A stretch of 64,000 bases of DNA from CAYYFX01 sp964571855 (GCA_964571855.1 CAZNDO010000002.1:186001-250000), one strand, 5' to 3'. Counted from the stretch's first letter, positions 8,012 through 18,608 are shown. A program made the numbers and translations. The notes: generated by a model from the letters alone, not told the origin.

Positions 8012-9524
8012 GGCTCTTCCCCGCCCCGGCGTCGCGCAGCGAGCGCATCCGGTCGTCGAAGCGCAGGAACCAGTCCGCCTGCGTCGCGTAGAACGTGTCC
8101 GGCCAGCTGTCGCGCGCGGTCTCGTAGTGGCGTTTCGCGTCCGCCATCCGGCCCTCGCGCCGGGCCAGGTTGCCGAGCTGCAGCGCGGTCCACGACGCGT
8201 CGTGGTCGGTGAGGCGCAGGCCCGAGGCGCGCTCGTACACCGGCCGCGCCTCCTTCATGCGCTCCAGCGCGCACAGGCAGTCCGCCTCCAGGAGCACGGC
8301 GCCGGGCAGCAGGTCGGCCGGCGTGGCGGGATCCGCCGCCAGCTTCGCGGCGAGCGGCAGGGCGCCCGCCGCGTCCCCGCGGTCCCAGCGGCTGCGCGCC
8401 GTGACCCACAGCGCGCGCGCGCCCGGCGCGCCGTCGAGCGAATCGATCATGGGCTGCGCGAGCGCCTCCGCCGTCTCCGGCCGCTCGGCCGCGAGGAACA
8501 CCGCCGCGAGGCGCACGCGCTCCTCCGGGAGCGTCCGCACCGTGTCCAGCGCGGAAGCCACGGCCAAAGCGCCGGCCGCGTCGCCGCGGCGGATGCGCAG
8601 CTCCGCGACCTTGAGCGAATCCGCGGCGCCGGTCGGGCCGTTGCGCGCGCCGCGGGCGGCGGAGAGCAGCGCCTTCTCCGCCTCCTCCCACAGGCCGCGC
8701 TCCTCCAGCAGCGCGGCGAGGTCGCGGCGGGCCGCGGAGCGCGCGGCCTGGTCGCGGCCCTCGCGGATCGAGTCGATCGAGGCGCGCAGGTCGCCGAGCC
8801 AGCCGAAGAGATCCACGAGCTCCGGCGGCAGGTCGTCGTGCTTCGCGCTGTCTCCCTTCGCGGGCGGGGGGCTCGGCGCGGGAGCCGAGGCCTTGGAGGC
8901 CTCCAGGACGGCGGACTGCACGGTGTCCGGCGCGGGCGCGACCGCGTCGGTCGCCTCCGCGCCCAGATCGACGCGCAGCGCGCGATCGCCGGGGGACGAC
9001 GTGACCGTCGTCTCGCGCGGCGGCGCGGTGGAAGGACGGGACTGCTTCCGCGGCGCGGGCGATCCGACCGGCTGCCCCGGCGGCGTCGCCGCGGCCAGCA
9101 CGGGCTCCGCGTCCGGGTCGGGCAGCAGGTCGAGCACCACGCGCGGCGGGTTGTCGAGCGCGAAGGATGTGCCGATGCGCCGGCCGCCTTCGAGCGTCAC
9201 GCGCGCCACCAGCCCCTGCGGCCCCTCGCGGAACGTCAGCGTGCGGACGACCGCATCGCGCAGCGGCACGGCCGGCGGCGGCACGGGGTCGGTGCCGAGC
9301 AGGTGCACCTCGAACCCGTTCTCCTGCGCGAGCTCCACGGTGAGGAACTGCACGGGGCGATCGGTCTCCAGCACCAGGCGCGGCATTCCGCGCGGCGTGC
9401 GACCGATGCGCGCGTCGAGCAGGTGCGCGGGCGGGAGCCCGTCGTCGGCCGGGGCCGGCGACACGGCGCCGAGCCCGGCGGCGAAGAGCCCCGCCGCGAT
9501 CCGGGAGCGAACGATGGAACGCAT
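8004..9524 (-). CDS. Exported AMIN-domain and TPR-repeat protein in flagellar operon
   Basis: A 506-residue protein with a signal peptide (residues 1-26, ending SPAPA). A beta-rich AMIN-type domain follows (about 35-130), with the typical TFREGPQGLVARVTLEGG and NPPRVVLDL. Then comes a Pro/Ala-rich linker (135-215) and helical TPR-like repeats from about 235 to 495. AMIN domains bind peptidoglycan or other envelope polymers, so this is probably a periplasmic scaffold. The ATG at 9524 has GGAGG 5 nt upstream and lies about 25 nt after the predicted start of a sigma-54 promoter. It is the first gene of the flgB-fliI operon. I know no standard flagellar name for it. Confidence 0.85.
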   Translation of the reverse strand: MRSIVRSRIAAGLFAAGLGAVSPAPADDGLPPAHLLDARIGRTPRGMPRLVLETDRPVQFLTVELAQENGFEVHLLGTDPVPPPAVPLRDAVVRTLTFREGPQGLVARVTLEGGRRIGTSFALDNPPRVVLDLLPDPDAEPVLAAATPPGQPVGSPAPRKQSRPSTAPPRETTVTSSPGDRALRVDLGAEATDAVAPAPDTVQSAVLEASKASAPAPSPPPAKGDSAKHDDLPPELVDLFGWLGDLRASIDSIREGRDQAARSAARRDLAALLEERGLWEEAEKALLSAARGARNGPTGAADSLKVAELRIRRGDAAGALAVASALDTVRTLPEERVRLAAVFLAAERPETAEALAQPMIDSLDGAPGARALWVTARSRWDRGDAAGALPLAAKLAADPATPADLLPGAVLLEADCLCALERMKEARPVYERASGLRLTDHDASWTALQLGNLARREGRMADAKRHYETARDSWPDTFYATQADWFLRFDDRMRSLRDAGAGKSRG

Positions 9525-9558
9525 GACGCCCTCCGTTCCGGGAAGTCGGGAGGACGGT

Positions 9559-9575
9559 TTGCAAGCCGGGGGCCA
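9559..9575 (-). promoter_or_regulatory. Sigma-54 promoter of the AMIN-TPR/flgB-fliI operon
   Basis: Read on the minus strand, the site is TGGCCC-N5-TTGCAA, against the consensus TGGCAC-N5-TTGCW. The invariant GG and GC dinucleotides are at the correct 10-nt spacing. The predicted transcript start lies about 25 nt before the ATG at 9524. Two sigma-54 activator genes in the same block support its use. It is a sequence prediction only. Confidence 0.75.
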
Positions 9576-9662
9576 GAAGCGGCAAAGTTCGCCGTGGCCC
9601 CGGAAGAAACGGCAAGAAGGGCCCAGGAAGGGTCGAAGGCGCGTGCGGAACGATGGCCGCGC

Positions 9663-9687
9663 GGCGGCGACGCCCGGAGGCGCCGCC
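9663..9687 (-). terminator. Possible terminator hairpin after the second sigma-54 activator
   Basis: A 7-bp GC stem (GGCGGCG pairing with CGCCGCC) with an 11-nt loop begins 10 nt after the stop codon at 9697. No T run follows, so intrinsic termination is uncertain. It would separate the regulator operon from the sigma-54-driven operon. Confidence 0.35.
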
Positions 9688-9696
9688 ACCGGCCGG

Positions 9697-11135
<1,439 letters not shown>

Positions 11136-11151
<16 letters not shown>

Positions 11152-13109
11152 GCCGCTCCTCCCGGATGGACCTGCGGTGTCGCCCCGCCGCGGGGCACCG
11201 TGGCGATGGCGCGGCTCCGTCCCCCGTCGGGACGTTCCAGGCGCAACCGACCGCCGTGCTGCCTCAGGATGTTCTGCGAGATCGAGAGCCCGAGCCCGGT
11301 CCCGCCGGGCTTCGTGGTGAAGAAGGGGTCGAACACGCGTTCGCGCAAGGTCGCCGGCACGCCCTCGCCCCCGTCCTCGACGACGAGCCGGACCTCGTCC
11401 GCGTCGGCGTCCGCCGCCAGGGTCACTTCCCCCCCCTGCGGCGTGGCGTCCACCGCGTTCAGCAGCAGGTTCAGGAGGACCTGCAGCAGCTGATCCCGGT
11501 CGCCCGACAGCTCCGGCAGGTCCGGACCGGGCCGGTGCCGCAGGCGCACGCCGCGCTCGGAGGCGCGTCCCGCGGCCAGGCGCAGGGCGCGCTCCAGCAG
11601 CTCGTCCGGGCGGATATCCTGCCGGCGGGGCGGCGCCGGGCGGGCGAACTGCAGGAGGCTCCCGACGATGCGGTCGAGCCGCTCCGTCTCCTCCAGGATG
11701 ACGTCCGCGAACCGGACGAGCTCCGTGTCCGCGCGCTGCAGGCGGCCGCGCAGCAGCTCGGCGGTCGTGCGGATCCCGGCCAGCGGGTTGCGGATCTCGT
11801 GCGCGACCCCGGCGGACAGCCGGCCGAGGGCGGCCAGGCGCTCCGCCTTGCGCACCTCCGCCTCCAGCTCCTTGCGTCGCGCGAGGTCGGAGACGAGGAC
11901 CAGGATCCCCTCCATCCGGCCGGCGCCGTCGCCGAGCGCGGAGGCGCGGAGGGACACGGCCACGCGCCGGCCGCCGGTCGACGTGACGAAGGTCTCCAGC
12001 TCGTCCAGCCCCTCCGGGCGCGCGAGGAACGCGCGCAGCATGTCCACCACGTGCGGATCGCGCGCGAAGGCCTCCGCGAGCGGACGGCCTTCCAGCGCGG
12101 ATGCCCCCGTCTCCAGCATGGCGGCGAGCGCGGGGTTCACGAGGAGGACCCGCTCGTCCGCGTCCACCTTCAACAGTCCGCTGCGCAGCGTCTGGACCGC
12201 TCGCTCGCTCTGTGTCTGCCGCTGCCGCATCGCGCGGGCCGCGGCGCGCGCGTCGAACGCGTCGGCGAGGAGCGCCTGCAGCTCGGAGACGCCCTCCGCG
12301 CCCAGCGAGGCCTCCGGCCCCTGGCCCGCCGGCGTGATCCCCACGAGCCCCACGGGCGGCGAGGTGCCCACCGGGATCCAGAAGCCGTCGCCCTGGCGGT
12401 GCGTGCACCGGTGCGCGAAGCGCGGGCGCTCCGCCTGCGCGGGATCGGGGAGGATCTCGCGCGCCGCCTTCAGCGCGAAACGCTGCCGGCCTTCGATCCG
12501 CCAGGTCGTGCCGTCGTGCCGGGCCATCGCCACCGCGGAGGCGGCGAGCGCCTTCGCCACGACGCCCGACAACGCGGGCGCGAAATCCTCCTCGGGTCCC
12601 GGCGCGGCCAGGAAGCGCGCCACCGCGGCCAGCCGCGTCAGGCGCTCCACGTCGCGCGCCAGCGCGGCGCGGTCGTCCTTCGCGTCGCCCTCCGGCGCGG
12701 TCGCGAGCGCGGCCAGCCGGCGCCGATGGGCCTCCAGCTGGTCGCCGGACGCGCGCAGCGACGCGAGCAGCGCGTCCGACTCCCCGAGCAGGGCGCGCCG
12801 GTCCAGGAGATCCGAGATGATCGCGAGGACCTCCTCGCCGTTCTCGCCCCACCGGACGGCCTCGCTCCCGTCCCCGCCCGCGAACACGACCACGTTGGCC
12901 GGCGGGTCCGCGCCGGCGAACCGGGCCTCCCAGTCCGGGGCGCCCTCGGTCTCCGCGTCCAGCGCGATGACCTCGGCGCCGCGCGCCTCGTCCGGCGAGG
13001 CGCACAGGCGCACCTCCGCGCGCCCGTGCAGGAGGGGCGCCCAGCCGCGGGCCGAGTTGCGCCGCTCCTCCCGCGGAGAGACGACCGCCACCCGGCCCGC
13101 GCGCGTCAC
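11136..13109 (-). CDS. Soluble multidomain histidine kinase with PAS domain
   Basis: A 657-residue cytoplasmic kinase with no membrane segment. Residues 1-105 look like a degenerate receiver (VAVVSPREERR, then VIALDAETE). Residues 150-290 are GAF-like. A PAS domain runs from about 305 to 415 (SGLLKVDADERVLLVNPAL). The HisKA box has His437 in AGVAHEIRNPLAG. The HATPase domain has LLLNAVDATP, VEDGGEGVP, FDPFFTTKPGG and TGLGLSISQNI. The GTG start overlaps the PilZ gene stop (GTGA), and its end overlaps the downstream activator. It is probably the cognate kinase of that activator. Confidence 0.93.
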
Positions 13110-13834
13110 GGCGAGGCGTCCCCGGGTTCGGGCTTCTCTCGAATGGCGCGCTGCAAGAGATAGATATAACGCGTGATACGGTCACGGGCCTCGTCCGGGA
13201 GGTCCAGGAACTCCGTGGCCAGGAACCACGTGGCCCGCACGCCCGGCGACGCGCGACCGGCGTCCCGGATCACCTCCACGCGCGCCTCGGCCGGCGGTGC
13301 GGAGTCCGGCAGCTCCAGGGACACGCGCAGCATGGAACCCTCCGGGTACAGCTCCGGCGACTCCAGCAGCAGCCCGCCCCCCGACAGGTTCACGGTGACG
13401 CCCCGGCACGGCGGCCCCGCCGGTCGGACGCCGGGCAGCGGCGCGAGCGGCTCCAACCCGACCGGGACGTTCGCGCCCAGCCGGAAGAAGCTGCGCCGCT
13501 GCACGCGGCGCACGTTCGCGTCGGGCCCGGAGATCAGGATCGTGGGGATGGGGCCCGGGTAGCGCTCGAGGATCGCGCACTCGTACTCGTAGTGCGCTTC
13601 GCCGCGGCTGAAGTGGACCTGGAGGTTCTCGCCCGCCGGGATGGGCAGGATGGTCCCGCGGAAGGACGGCGCGTACACCTTCAGGGCGCCGTCCTTCTTC
13701 TCCAGCACCTTCGTGACATAGGAGCCCTCGAAGGCGCCCGTGGGAATGGCGAGGAGGATGCGCTGGTTGACGGTGGGCGCCGGCAAGGCATCCCACGCCC
13801 CGGGTCGATTCACCGCCGCTTCCTCCTTCCCCAC
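13106..13834 (-). CDS. YcgR-like protein with C-terminal PilZ domain (c-di-GMP receptor)
   Basis: A 242-residue protein with an N-terminal YcgR-type beta domain (about 20-105) and a PilZ domain (about 110-225). The c-di-GMP binding signature is complete: the Arg box RRSFFR at 113-118 and NLSGGG further on (N-x-S-x-x-G). YcgR-type proteins act as a brake on flagellar rotation. FlrA-like regulators also respond to c-di-GMP, so a link to the overlapping kinase gene is possible. The gene follows the FliT-like gene by 32 nt. Function is supported by domain and context. Confidence 0.9.
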   Translation of the reverse strand: MGKEEAAVNRPGAWDALPAPTVNQRILLAIPTGAFEGSYVTKVLEKKDGALKVYAPSFRGTILPIPAGENLQVHFSRGEAHYEYECAILERYPGPIPTILISGPDANVRRVQRRSFFRLGANVPVGLEPLAPLPGVRPAGPPCRGVTVNLSGGGLLLESPELYPEGSMLRVSLELPDSAPPAEARVEVIRDAGRASPGVRATWFLATEFLDLPDEARDRITRYIYLLQRAIREKPEPGDASP

Positions 13835-13866
13835 CCGTCACGGACCCGCGGGGACGCTAGCAACCG

Positions 13867-14211
13867 TCAGCCGCGCTCGTCAATGCGCGATGCGCCGCCC
13901 GGCGCGCGTGGACCGTAGGCGGACAGGCCGCGGCGCCCGCGGCCGATCTCCCGGAGCTCCTGCCGGACGCGGTCGGCGTGCTCGCGCAGGAGGCGCTCCG
14001 TCTCGGCGTCGACCGCCTGCACGCGCTCGAGCGCGGCGCGGATCCGGCCGGCATCCGCGCCCGGGTCGGTCCGGGCCAGCGCCTCCAGCAGGCCGGCCCG
14101 CCGTGCCAGCGCCACCGCCACGCCGGCCGTGTCGGCCTCGCGCGCGGCGCGCAGCCCGTCGACGGCGAGCGCCTCGAGGCGGTCGGGATCGAAGCCGGTC
14201 GTCACGGGCAT
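13867..14211 (-). CDS. FliT-like flagellar chaperone candidate
   Basis: A 114-residue helical protein directly after fliS, the place where fliT commonly lies. It carries an Arg/Leu pattern (ALARRAGLLEALARTDP) and a second helix rich in Glu/Arg. The C-terminal GRRGLSAYGPRAPGG resembles the tail of FliT/FlgN-type proteins. FliT binds the cap protein FliD and prevents premature export. Sequence evidence alone is weak, so the assignment depends on position. It starts at ATG 14211, 3 nt after fliS. Confidence 0.7.
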   Translation of the reverse strand: MPVTTGFDPDRLEALAVDGLRAAREADTAGVAVALARRAGLLEALARTDPGADAGRIRAALERVQAVDAETERLLREHADRVRQELREIGRGRRGLSAYGPRAPGGASRIDERG

Positions 14212-14214
14212 CGA

Positions 14215-14625
14215 TCAGCCGCGGACGTGGAGGCCGGAGGGCGCGGCGGCGCGACGGTCCTCGCGGAGCGCGTCGGCGGGGACCTCGCGCCAGGCGTCGG
14301 CCAGCGTGCCGAGGACGCGCGACGCCGCGCCGAGGCCGGCGTCCTTGCCCGAGGCGCGCGTCTCCTGGATCCGGTCGGAGACGAACAGGTACAGGTTGAG
14401 CAGGTGCGTCGCCAGGTCCCCGGCCGTGAAGTCCAGGGCGGACATCAGGCCGCCCACCAGGGTCTGCGCCCGGCCGAGCGCCTCCTCGGCGCTCTTCCCG
14501 GAGGCCAGCGCCGCCTCGGCGGCGCCGAGCTCCCGGCGCGCCGCCTCGGTCACCTTCAGGACCGCGGCGCGGGGGCTCATCGTGTCGCGGCTCACGTTCC
14601 GGTACGTGTCGATGGATGCGGTCAT
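14215..14625 (-). CDS. fliS: FliS, flagellin export chaperone
   Basis: A 136-residue four-helix chaperone that binds the flagellin C-terminus in the cytoplasm and prevents early polymerisation. Family features include an N-terminal Tyr (DTYRNVSRDTMSPRAAVLKV), the central AQTLVGGLMSALDF and the signature NLYLFVSDRIQE. It lies between fliD and the FliT-like gene, the usual fliD-fliS-fliT order. Confidence 0.92.
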   Translation of the reverse strand: MTASIDTYRNVSRDTMSPRAAVLKVTEAARRELGAAEAALASGKSAEEALGRAQTLVGGLMSALDFTAGDLATHLLNLYLFVSDRIQETRASGKDAGLGAASRVLGTLADAWREVPADALREDRRAAAPSGLHVRG

Positions 14626-14641
14626 GGTTCCCCTTCCGTCC

Positions 14642-16624
14642 TCACGAGCGGGAGCGGGACGCCGTCAGCGCGGAAAGCTGCGCCGACACGAACTGCCCCT
14701 GGCCCTGCAACTGGGAGAGCGTGGACTCCAGCGCGGCATACTGCGCCTCGAGGCGCGCCCGGCGCTTCTCCAACTGCGCCTGCTTCGCCTCGATGTCCCG
14801 CGCGTACCGATCGATGATGCCCTGGATCGCGTCGCCGACCCGGCGAAGCTCCCCGTCCGCGGTGTCCGTGAGCTCCGCGAGGCGGCGCGTCGTGCCGCGG
14901 CCGATGCCCTCGGTGAAGGCGATGTCCACCGACGCCGGGATTCCCGACTCCAGCGCCACCTGGAACACGGTGCCGGCGAGATCCCCGCCGTCCTGGGGCA
15001 CGATCAGCCGCCGGCCGTCGCCGGTGGCCGCCACGCCGTCCACGGTGCCGGCCACGTCCTGCCCCTGCGCCTTCACGTTCATCACGGAGCCCAGGCCCAG
15101 CGCGGTGGCGAACGAGGAGCCCGAGGTCAGCAGCGTGATCGAGCCCTTCGAGCCCCAGCGGGACGACGTGAACGCGAACCGCCCGGTCGTGCCCGCGTCC
15201 GCTTCGAACGTCACCCCGACCGACAGGGCGCCCAGCTCCTCGCTGTCCTCGATGGCGGACTGCACGGCGGCGGCGAGCGCGTCGCCGTCCGTGTACGTCC
15301 CGTGCGCGATCCGCAGCGTGCCGGAGCGCACGCCGTCGATCTCGATGCGGAACGAGTCGTTCGTGCCGTCGATCGTGATGCCCGCGCCCGGGTCCACGAG
15401 GCTCCCGCGGTGCTCCGCGCGCGTGGCCGCCTGCGTGATCTCCAGCCGCACGCTGCGCGCGCCGAGCGCGAGCGTGTCCGGCGACGAGACCCACGTGACC
15501 CCGTCCGCGGAGGACTGCGCGTTCACGCGGAAGAGGTTCGCGATCGCGTCGAAGTCGGTATCCAGCGCGTCGCGGAACTCCGCCTTGTCGAACGTCAGCG
15601 TCCCGTCGCCGCCCGCGCGCAGGCCGGCCGCGACGAGGGAGCGGAAGCGGGCGGCCTCCGTTCCGGCCACCGGGCCCAGCACCCGGGAGCGGATGCCGGA
15701 GACCATCGAGGAGAGCGTGGCGGAGCCGAGCAGCGGCGGGCGCGCGCCCGACTCGGCGTCGAACGAGTACTGTCCGTTCACGAAGCCCACCATCGCGTTG
15801 TAGCTCTCCACGAACTGGCCGATCGCGGTTTCCAGACCGTCGGTGTCGCGTCCGACCGAGAGCCTGGTCGCCTCCCCCTCCTCGTGGGTGCGGCGCACCG
15901 TGATGTCCACGCCCTCCAGGACGTCCTCGAACAGGTTCGAAGAGGACCGGAGCTCCGCACCGCCCTCGCCGCCGAAGCGCAGGATCGCGTCGTCGCCGAG
16001 CCGGGACTGCGTGAACGCGGGCGGCTCCCCGCCGGCGAGCCCGGACGCGTCCACCGTGAAGCGGTTCTCCTCGCCGCTCTCCGCGGCGGCCAGCACCAGG
16101 CGGAAGGACTCCACTCCGGCGGCGGAGGACCGGACGACCGTGGCCTGGACGCCGAGGTCGGCCTCGTTCACGAGGTCGGCCAGGCCGGAGACGGTGGTGC
16201 CGGGCTCCACCTCGATCTCGCGCGTCCCGGTGGCGGTCTGGAGGACCAGCGTCCCCGAGCCCACCAGCGAGTCGCGGCTGCCGTAGGTCTGGGAGTCGAC
16301 CTGGTGCGCCACCGCGAGGCGCTCCACGAAGAGATCCCAGGAGCCCGTGGCCGCGCCGTTCGCGGCGCTGGCCACCAGATGGTCCGGGTCGGAGGTCTCG
16401 ACCGAGAGCTCCTGCCAGAGCCCGCTCTCGGCGAGGCGCTCGGACGCGATCTTCAGGGTGACGAGAACGGTCTCGAAGGACTTCCAGGCCGCCAGCTCGG
16501 AGGTCTTGGCGGCCTGCCGCTGCTGCATGAGCACGATGGGCCGCGAGCGGGCGGTCACCAGCGCGTCGATGAGGGACTTGGTGTCCAGGCCCGAGACGAG
16601 CCCTTGGATCTGCGTGACGCTCAC
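14642..16624 (-). CDS. fliD: FliD, filament cap protein (hook-associated protein 2)
   Basis: A 660-residue cap protein, longer than the usual 450-550. The FliD N-domain is at 1-100 (IQGLVSGLDTKSLIDALV), and the flagellin hook IN motif appears twice (about 135-185 and 420-470). The C-terminal FliD domain has ESYNAMVGFVNGQYSFD and ends in a coiled coil (EKRRARLEAQYAALESTLSQ). The GTG start has AAGGAGGGATC before it. It caps the growing filament and controls flagellin insertion. The additional length comes from the central region. Confidence 0.96.
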   Translation of the reverse strand: MSVTQIQGLVSGLDTKSLIDALVTARSRPIVLMQQRQAAKTSELAAWKSFETVLVTLKIASERLAESGLWQELSVETSDPDHLVASAANGAATGSWDLFVERLAVAHQVDSQTYGSRDSLVGSGTLVLQTATGTREIEVEPGTTVSGLADLVNEADLGVQATVVRSSAAGVESFRLVLAAAESGEENRFTVDASGLAGGEPPAFTQSRLGDDAILRFGGEGGAELRSSSNLFEDVLEGVDITVRRTHEEGEATRLSVGRDTDGLETAIGQFVESYNAMVGFVNGQYSFDAESGARPPLLGSATLSSMVSGIRSRVLGPVAGTEAARFRSLVAAGLRAGGDGTLTFDKAEFRDALDTDFDAIANLFRVNAQSSADGVTWVSSPDTLALGARSVRLEITQAATRAEHRGSLVDPGAGITIDGTNDSFRIEIDGVRSGTLRIAHGTYTDGDALAAAVQSAIEDSEELGALSVGVTFEADAGTTGRFAFTSSRWGSKGSITLLTSGSSFATALGLGSVMNVKAQGQDVAGTVDGVAATGDGRRLIVPQDGGDLAGTVFQVALESGIPASVDIAFTEGIGRGTTRRLAELTDTADGELRRVGDAIQGIIDRYARDIEAKQAQLEKRRARLEAQYAALESTLSQLQGQGQFVSAQLSALTASRSRS

Positions 16625-16678
16625 GATCCCTCCTTGCCTGCCGCCGTGCCCGGGGATCGTCGCGCCCGCGGGGCGGTC

Positions 16679-16702
16679 GGGGGGACCCCGGAGGGTCCCC
16701 CC
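16679..16702 (-). terminator. Hairpin downstream of flagellin gene
   Basis: A perfect 10-bp stem (GGGTCCCCCC on one side, loop of four bases) begins 13 nt after the fliC stop codon. There is no T run after it on the minus strand, so it may be a weak terminator or a 3'-end stabiliser for the abundant flagellin mRNA. It would also reduce read-through into fliD. Confidence 0.6.
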
Positions 16703-16715
16703 TTCACCCCACCGG

Positions 16716-18431
16716 CTACTGGATCAGCCGGAGGACGGCCTGCGGCATCTGGTTCGCCTGCGCCATCATGGCGATGCCGGTCTGCGCGAGGATCTGGCGC
16801 TTGGTGTAGTCCGCCATCTCCAGCGCGAGGTCCGCATCCCGGAACGTCGACTCCGCGGAGGCGAGGTTCTCGGCCGCGACGCGCAGGTTGTTCAGGTTCG
16901 ACTCCAGCGTGTTGCGCTGGAACGCACCGAGCTCGGAGCGCTGCTCCGACACGGCGTCGATGGCCTCGTCGATGATCAGCAGCGCGTCGGCCGCACCCTG
17001 CGCCGACGTCACGTCGATCTCGTCCAGGCTGCCGAAGTTGGACAGGTTCGCGACCCCGGTCCCCAGTTGCGCCGACGCCATGTCGTTGACGCCGATCTTC
17101 ACCTGCTGGCCGTAGTTCGCGCCGACCTGGAAGACCAGGGCGTCGTCCTGCACCGCGATCGAGCCGGAGCCGGCCGCGACGTCCTGCCCGAAGACCACCT
17201 CGAGCTGGCCGCCCGACGCCAGGCCGGACTTCACGGTGCCCTTCACGCCGGCCGTCATCGTGCGCGTGTCGCCGTTGTCCAGCGTCACGTCGAACGTGGC
17301 GGCGGAGACCAGCACCTCGATGGAGGCCGCGTTGAAGTCGGCCTGCGCGGTGCCGGTGGTGTCGATCGCCAGCGAGCCGCCGAGACCGTCGGTCAGGGTG
17401 ACCGTGCCGGCCGTGTTGGTCAGCTCCTGGGTGGCGCCGTTGTCGAGCTGGATCGTGGCGGTGGTGCCGGCCGAGCCGGACAGCGTGCTCATGCCGAGGT
17501 CGGCGCGGGTCAGCCCCGTCCCGTCCACGGAGATCGCGATGTCCTGCGTGCCGCCCACGTCCGCGGTCTCGATGCGGAGCGAGCCGTCGAGGTTCACGGA
17601 CGCCACGAACGCGGTCGTCTGCGCGTTGATCGCGTCGGCGATGTTCTGCGCGGTGTTGACCGTGTCGCTGGCGAACGTGACGGCGGCCGTCGTGGCGCCG
17701 TTGGAGATCGTCATCGTGCCGCCGCTCTCGATCACGGCCTCGCCGAGCGTCTGGTCGCTCTCGATGAAGGCCGACGTCGCCGCGCGGATGGTCACGTAGT
17801 GGGTCCCGGCCGACAGGTTGGTCGGCGTCGGGTCCGTCGTGTTGTCGACGCCGGAGGCCGCCGCGATCGTCTCGTCCAGGAACGAGCCGGCCGCCGCGGT
17901 CACGTTCGCCACCGTCAGCGTGTGCGTGCCCGAGGACAGCGTGGACCGCGCCGCGCCGTCCAGCCCGATGGCGGAGCCGCCGAGGATGGACACGCGGTTG
18001 TCGGTGGAGCCGTCCAGCAGGTACTTCGTGCCGAACTGCGTCGTCTGGGCGATGCGCGTGATCGTGTCCAGCGAGGAGCGGATCTGCGCCTGGTCGGCGT
18101 TGAGCGCCTCGTCGTCGTTCACGCCCTCGTTCGCGGCGTGGATGGCGAGCTCGCGCATCGTCGTCAGGAGGTTGTGGATCTCGTTCATCGCCGACTCGGC
18201 GGTGTTGATCATCGTGATGGCCTGCTCGGAGTTGGACACGGCCTTGTTCAGGCTGGCCACCTGCGCGCGCAGCTTCTCGGAGATGCTCAGGCCCGCAGGA
18301 TCATCGGACGCCGAGTTGATCCGGAGACCCGAGCTGAGGCGCTCGAGCGACCGGTTCATCATGTAGTCGTTCTTCGTCAGGTGCCGCCACGCGTTGAGCG
18401 CACCCGTATTGTGGTTGATGCGGAGACTCAT
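16716..18431 (-). CDS. fliC: Flagellin, filament subunit
   Basis: A 571-residue flagellin. The conserved D0/D1 N-terminus starts MSLRINHNTGALNAWRHL, with SSGLRINSASDDPAGLSISE and AIHAANEG. The C-terminal D1/D0 has RSELGAFQRNTLESNLNNL and ends in IAMMAQANQMPQAVLRLIQ. The surface domain (about 165-440) is Thr/Ser/Ala-rich with flagellin-IN-like segments and is a good candidate for O-glycosylation. The ATG at 18431 has GGAGG in a hairpin loop upstream. A sigma-28-like promoter and a glycosyltransferase gene lie just upstream. The protein is exported by the flagellar apparatus and polymerises as the filament. Confidence 0.98.
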   Translation of the reverse strand: MSLRINHNTGALNAWRHLTKNDYMMNRSLERLSSGLRINSASDDPAGLSISEKLRAQVASLNKAVSNSEQAITMINTAESAMNEIHNLLTTMRELAIHAANEGVNDDEALNADQAQIRSSLDTITRIAQTTQFGTKYLLDGSTDNRVSILGGSAIGLDGAARSTLSSGTHTLTVANVTAAAGSFLDETIAAASGVDNTTDPTPTNLSAGTHYVTIRAATSAFIESDQTLGEAVIESGGTMTISNGATTAAVTFASDTVNTAQNIADAINAQTTAFVASVNLDGSLRIETADVGGTQDIAISVDGTGLTRADLGMSTLSGSAGTTATIQLDNGATQELTNTAGTVTLTDGLGGSLAIDTTGTAQADFNAASIEVLVSAATFDVTLDNGDTRTMTAGVKGTVKSGLASGGQLEVVFGQDVAAGSGSIAVQDDALVFQVGANYGQQVKIGVNDMASAQLGTGVANLSNFGSLDEIDVTSAQGAADALLIIDEAIDAVSEQRSELGAFQRNTLESNLNNLRVAAENLASAESTFRDADLALEMADYTKRQILAQTGIAMMAQANQMPQAVLRLIQ

Positions 18432-18433
18432 TC

Positions 18434-18448
18434 CAGGATTCCTCCCTG
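18434..18448 (-). promoter_or_regulatory. Predicted CsrA site over the fliC ribosome binding site
   Basis: On the minus strand CAGG pairs with CCTG around the loop GAGGAAT, which contains the Shine-Dalgarno GGAGG and a CsrA-type AGGA. CsrA bound here would block translation. This matches the known site over the Shine-Dalgarno of Bacillus hag mRNA. FliW and CsrA are encoded about 2 kb upstream. Predicted from sequence only. Confidence 0.6.
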
Positions 18449-18460
18449 AACCGCAAGTCC

Positions 18461-18480
18461 CGCGGGCGTCCGTGCCCGCG
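18461..18480 (-). promoter_or_regulatory. Second predicted CsrA-binding hairpin in fliC leader
   Basis: A perfect 7-bp stem (CGCGGGC/GCCCGCG) presents the hexaloop ACGGAC. This fits the A-N-GGA CsrA loop consensus. It lies 13 nt upstream of the hairpin that covers the ribosome binding site. CsrA dimers commonly bridge two such sites. Confidence 0.55.
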
Positions 18481-18580
18481 CCCCGTCGCCCGGGGGGTTT
18501 CGCCCCGAAGGCTCAACCCGCACCGCTCCCGGCATTCGGCGCGGTCGGGGACGGAGGAAGGGCGTTCCCTCCTGGCGCTT

Positions 18581-18608
18581 CGATCGGCAAAGGCTTCCCG
18601 GTGCTTGA
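18581..18608 (-). promoter_or_regulatory. Sigma-28-like promoter for fliC
   Basis: On the minus strand the region reads TCAAG-N15-GCCGATCG, close to the FliA consensus TAAAG-N14/15-GCCGATAA. The -10 box is strong and the -35 box partial. The predicted start gives a leader of about 140 nt containing both CsrA-type hairpins. No fliA or flgM gene is visible in this window. Confidence 0.6.

Noticed and set aside
13850..13872. TTGC near the PilZ/FliT-like junction as a sigma-54 promoter
   Set aside because: The GG at -24 is absent at the correct spacing.
16625..16660. GGGCAC before fliD as a sigma-54 promoter
   Set aside because: No TTGC lies at the required distance, so the invariant GC element is missing.
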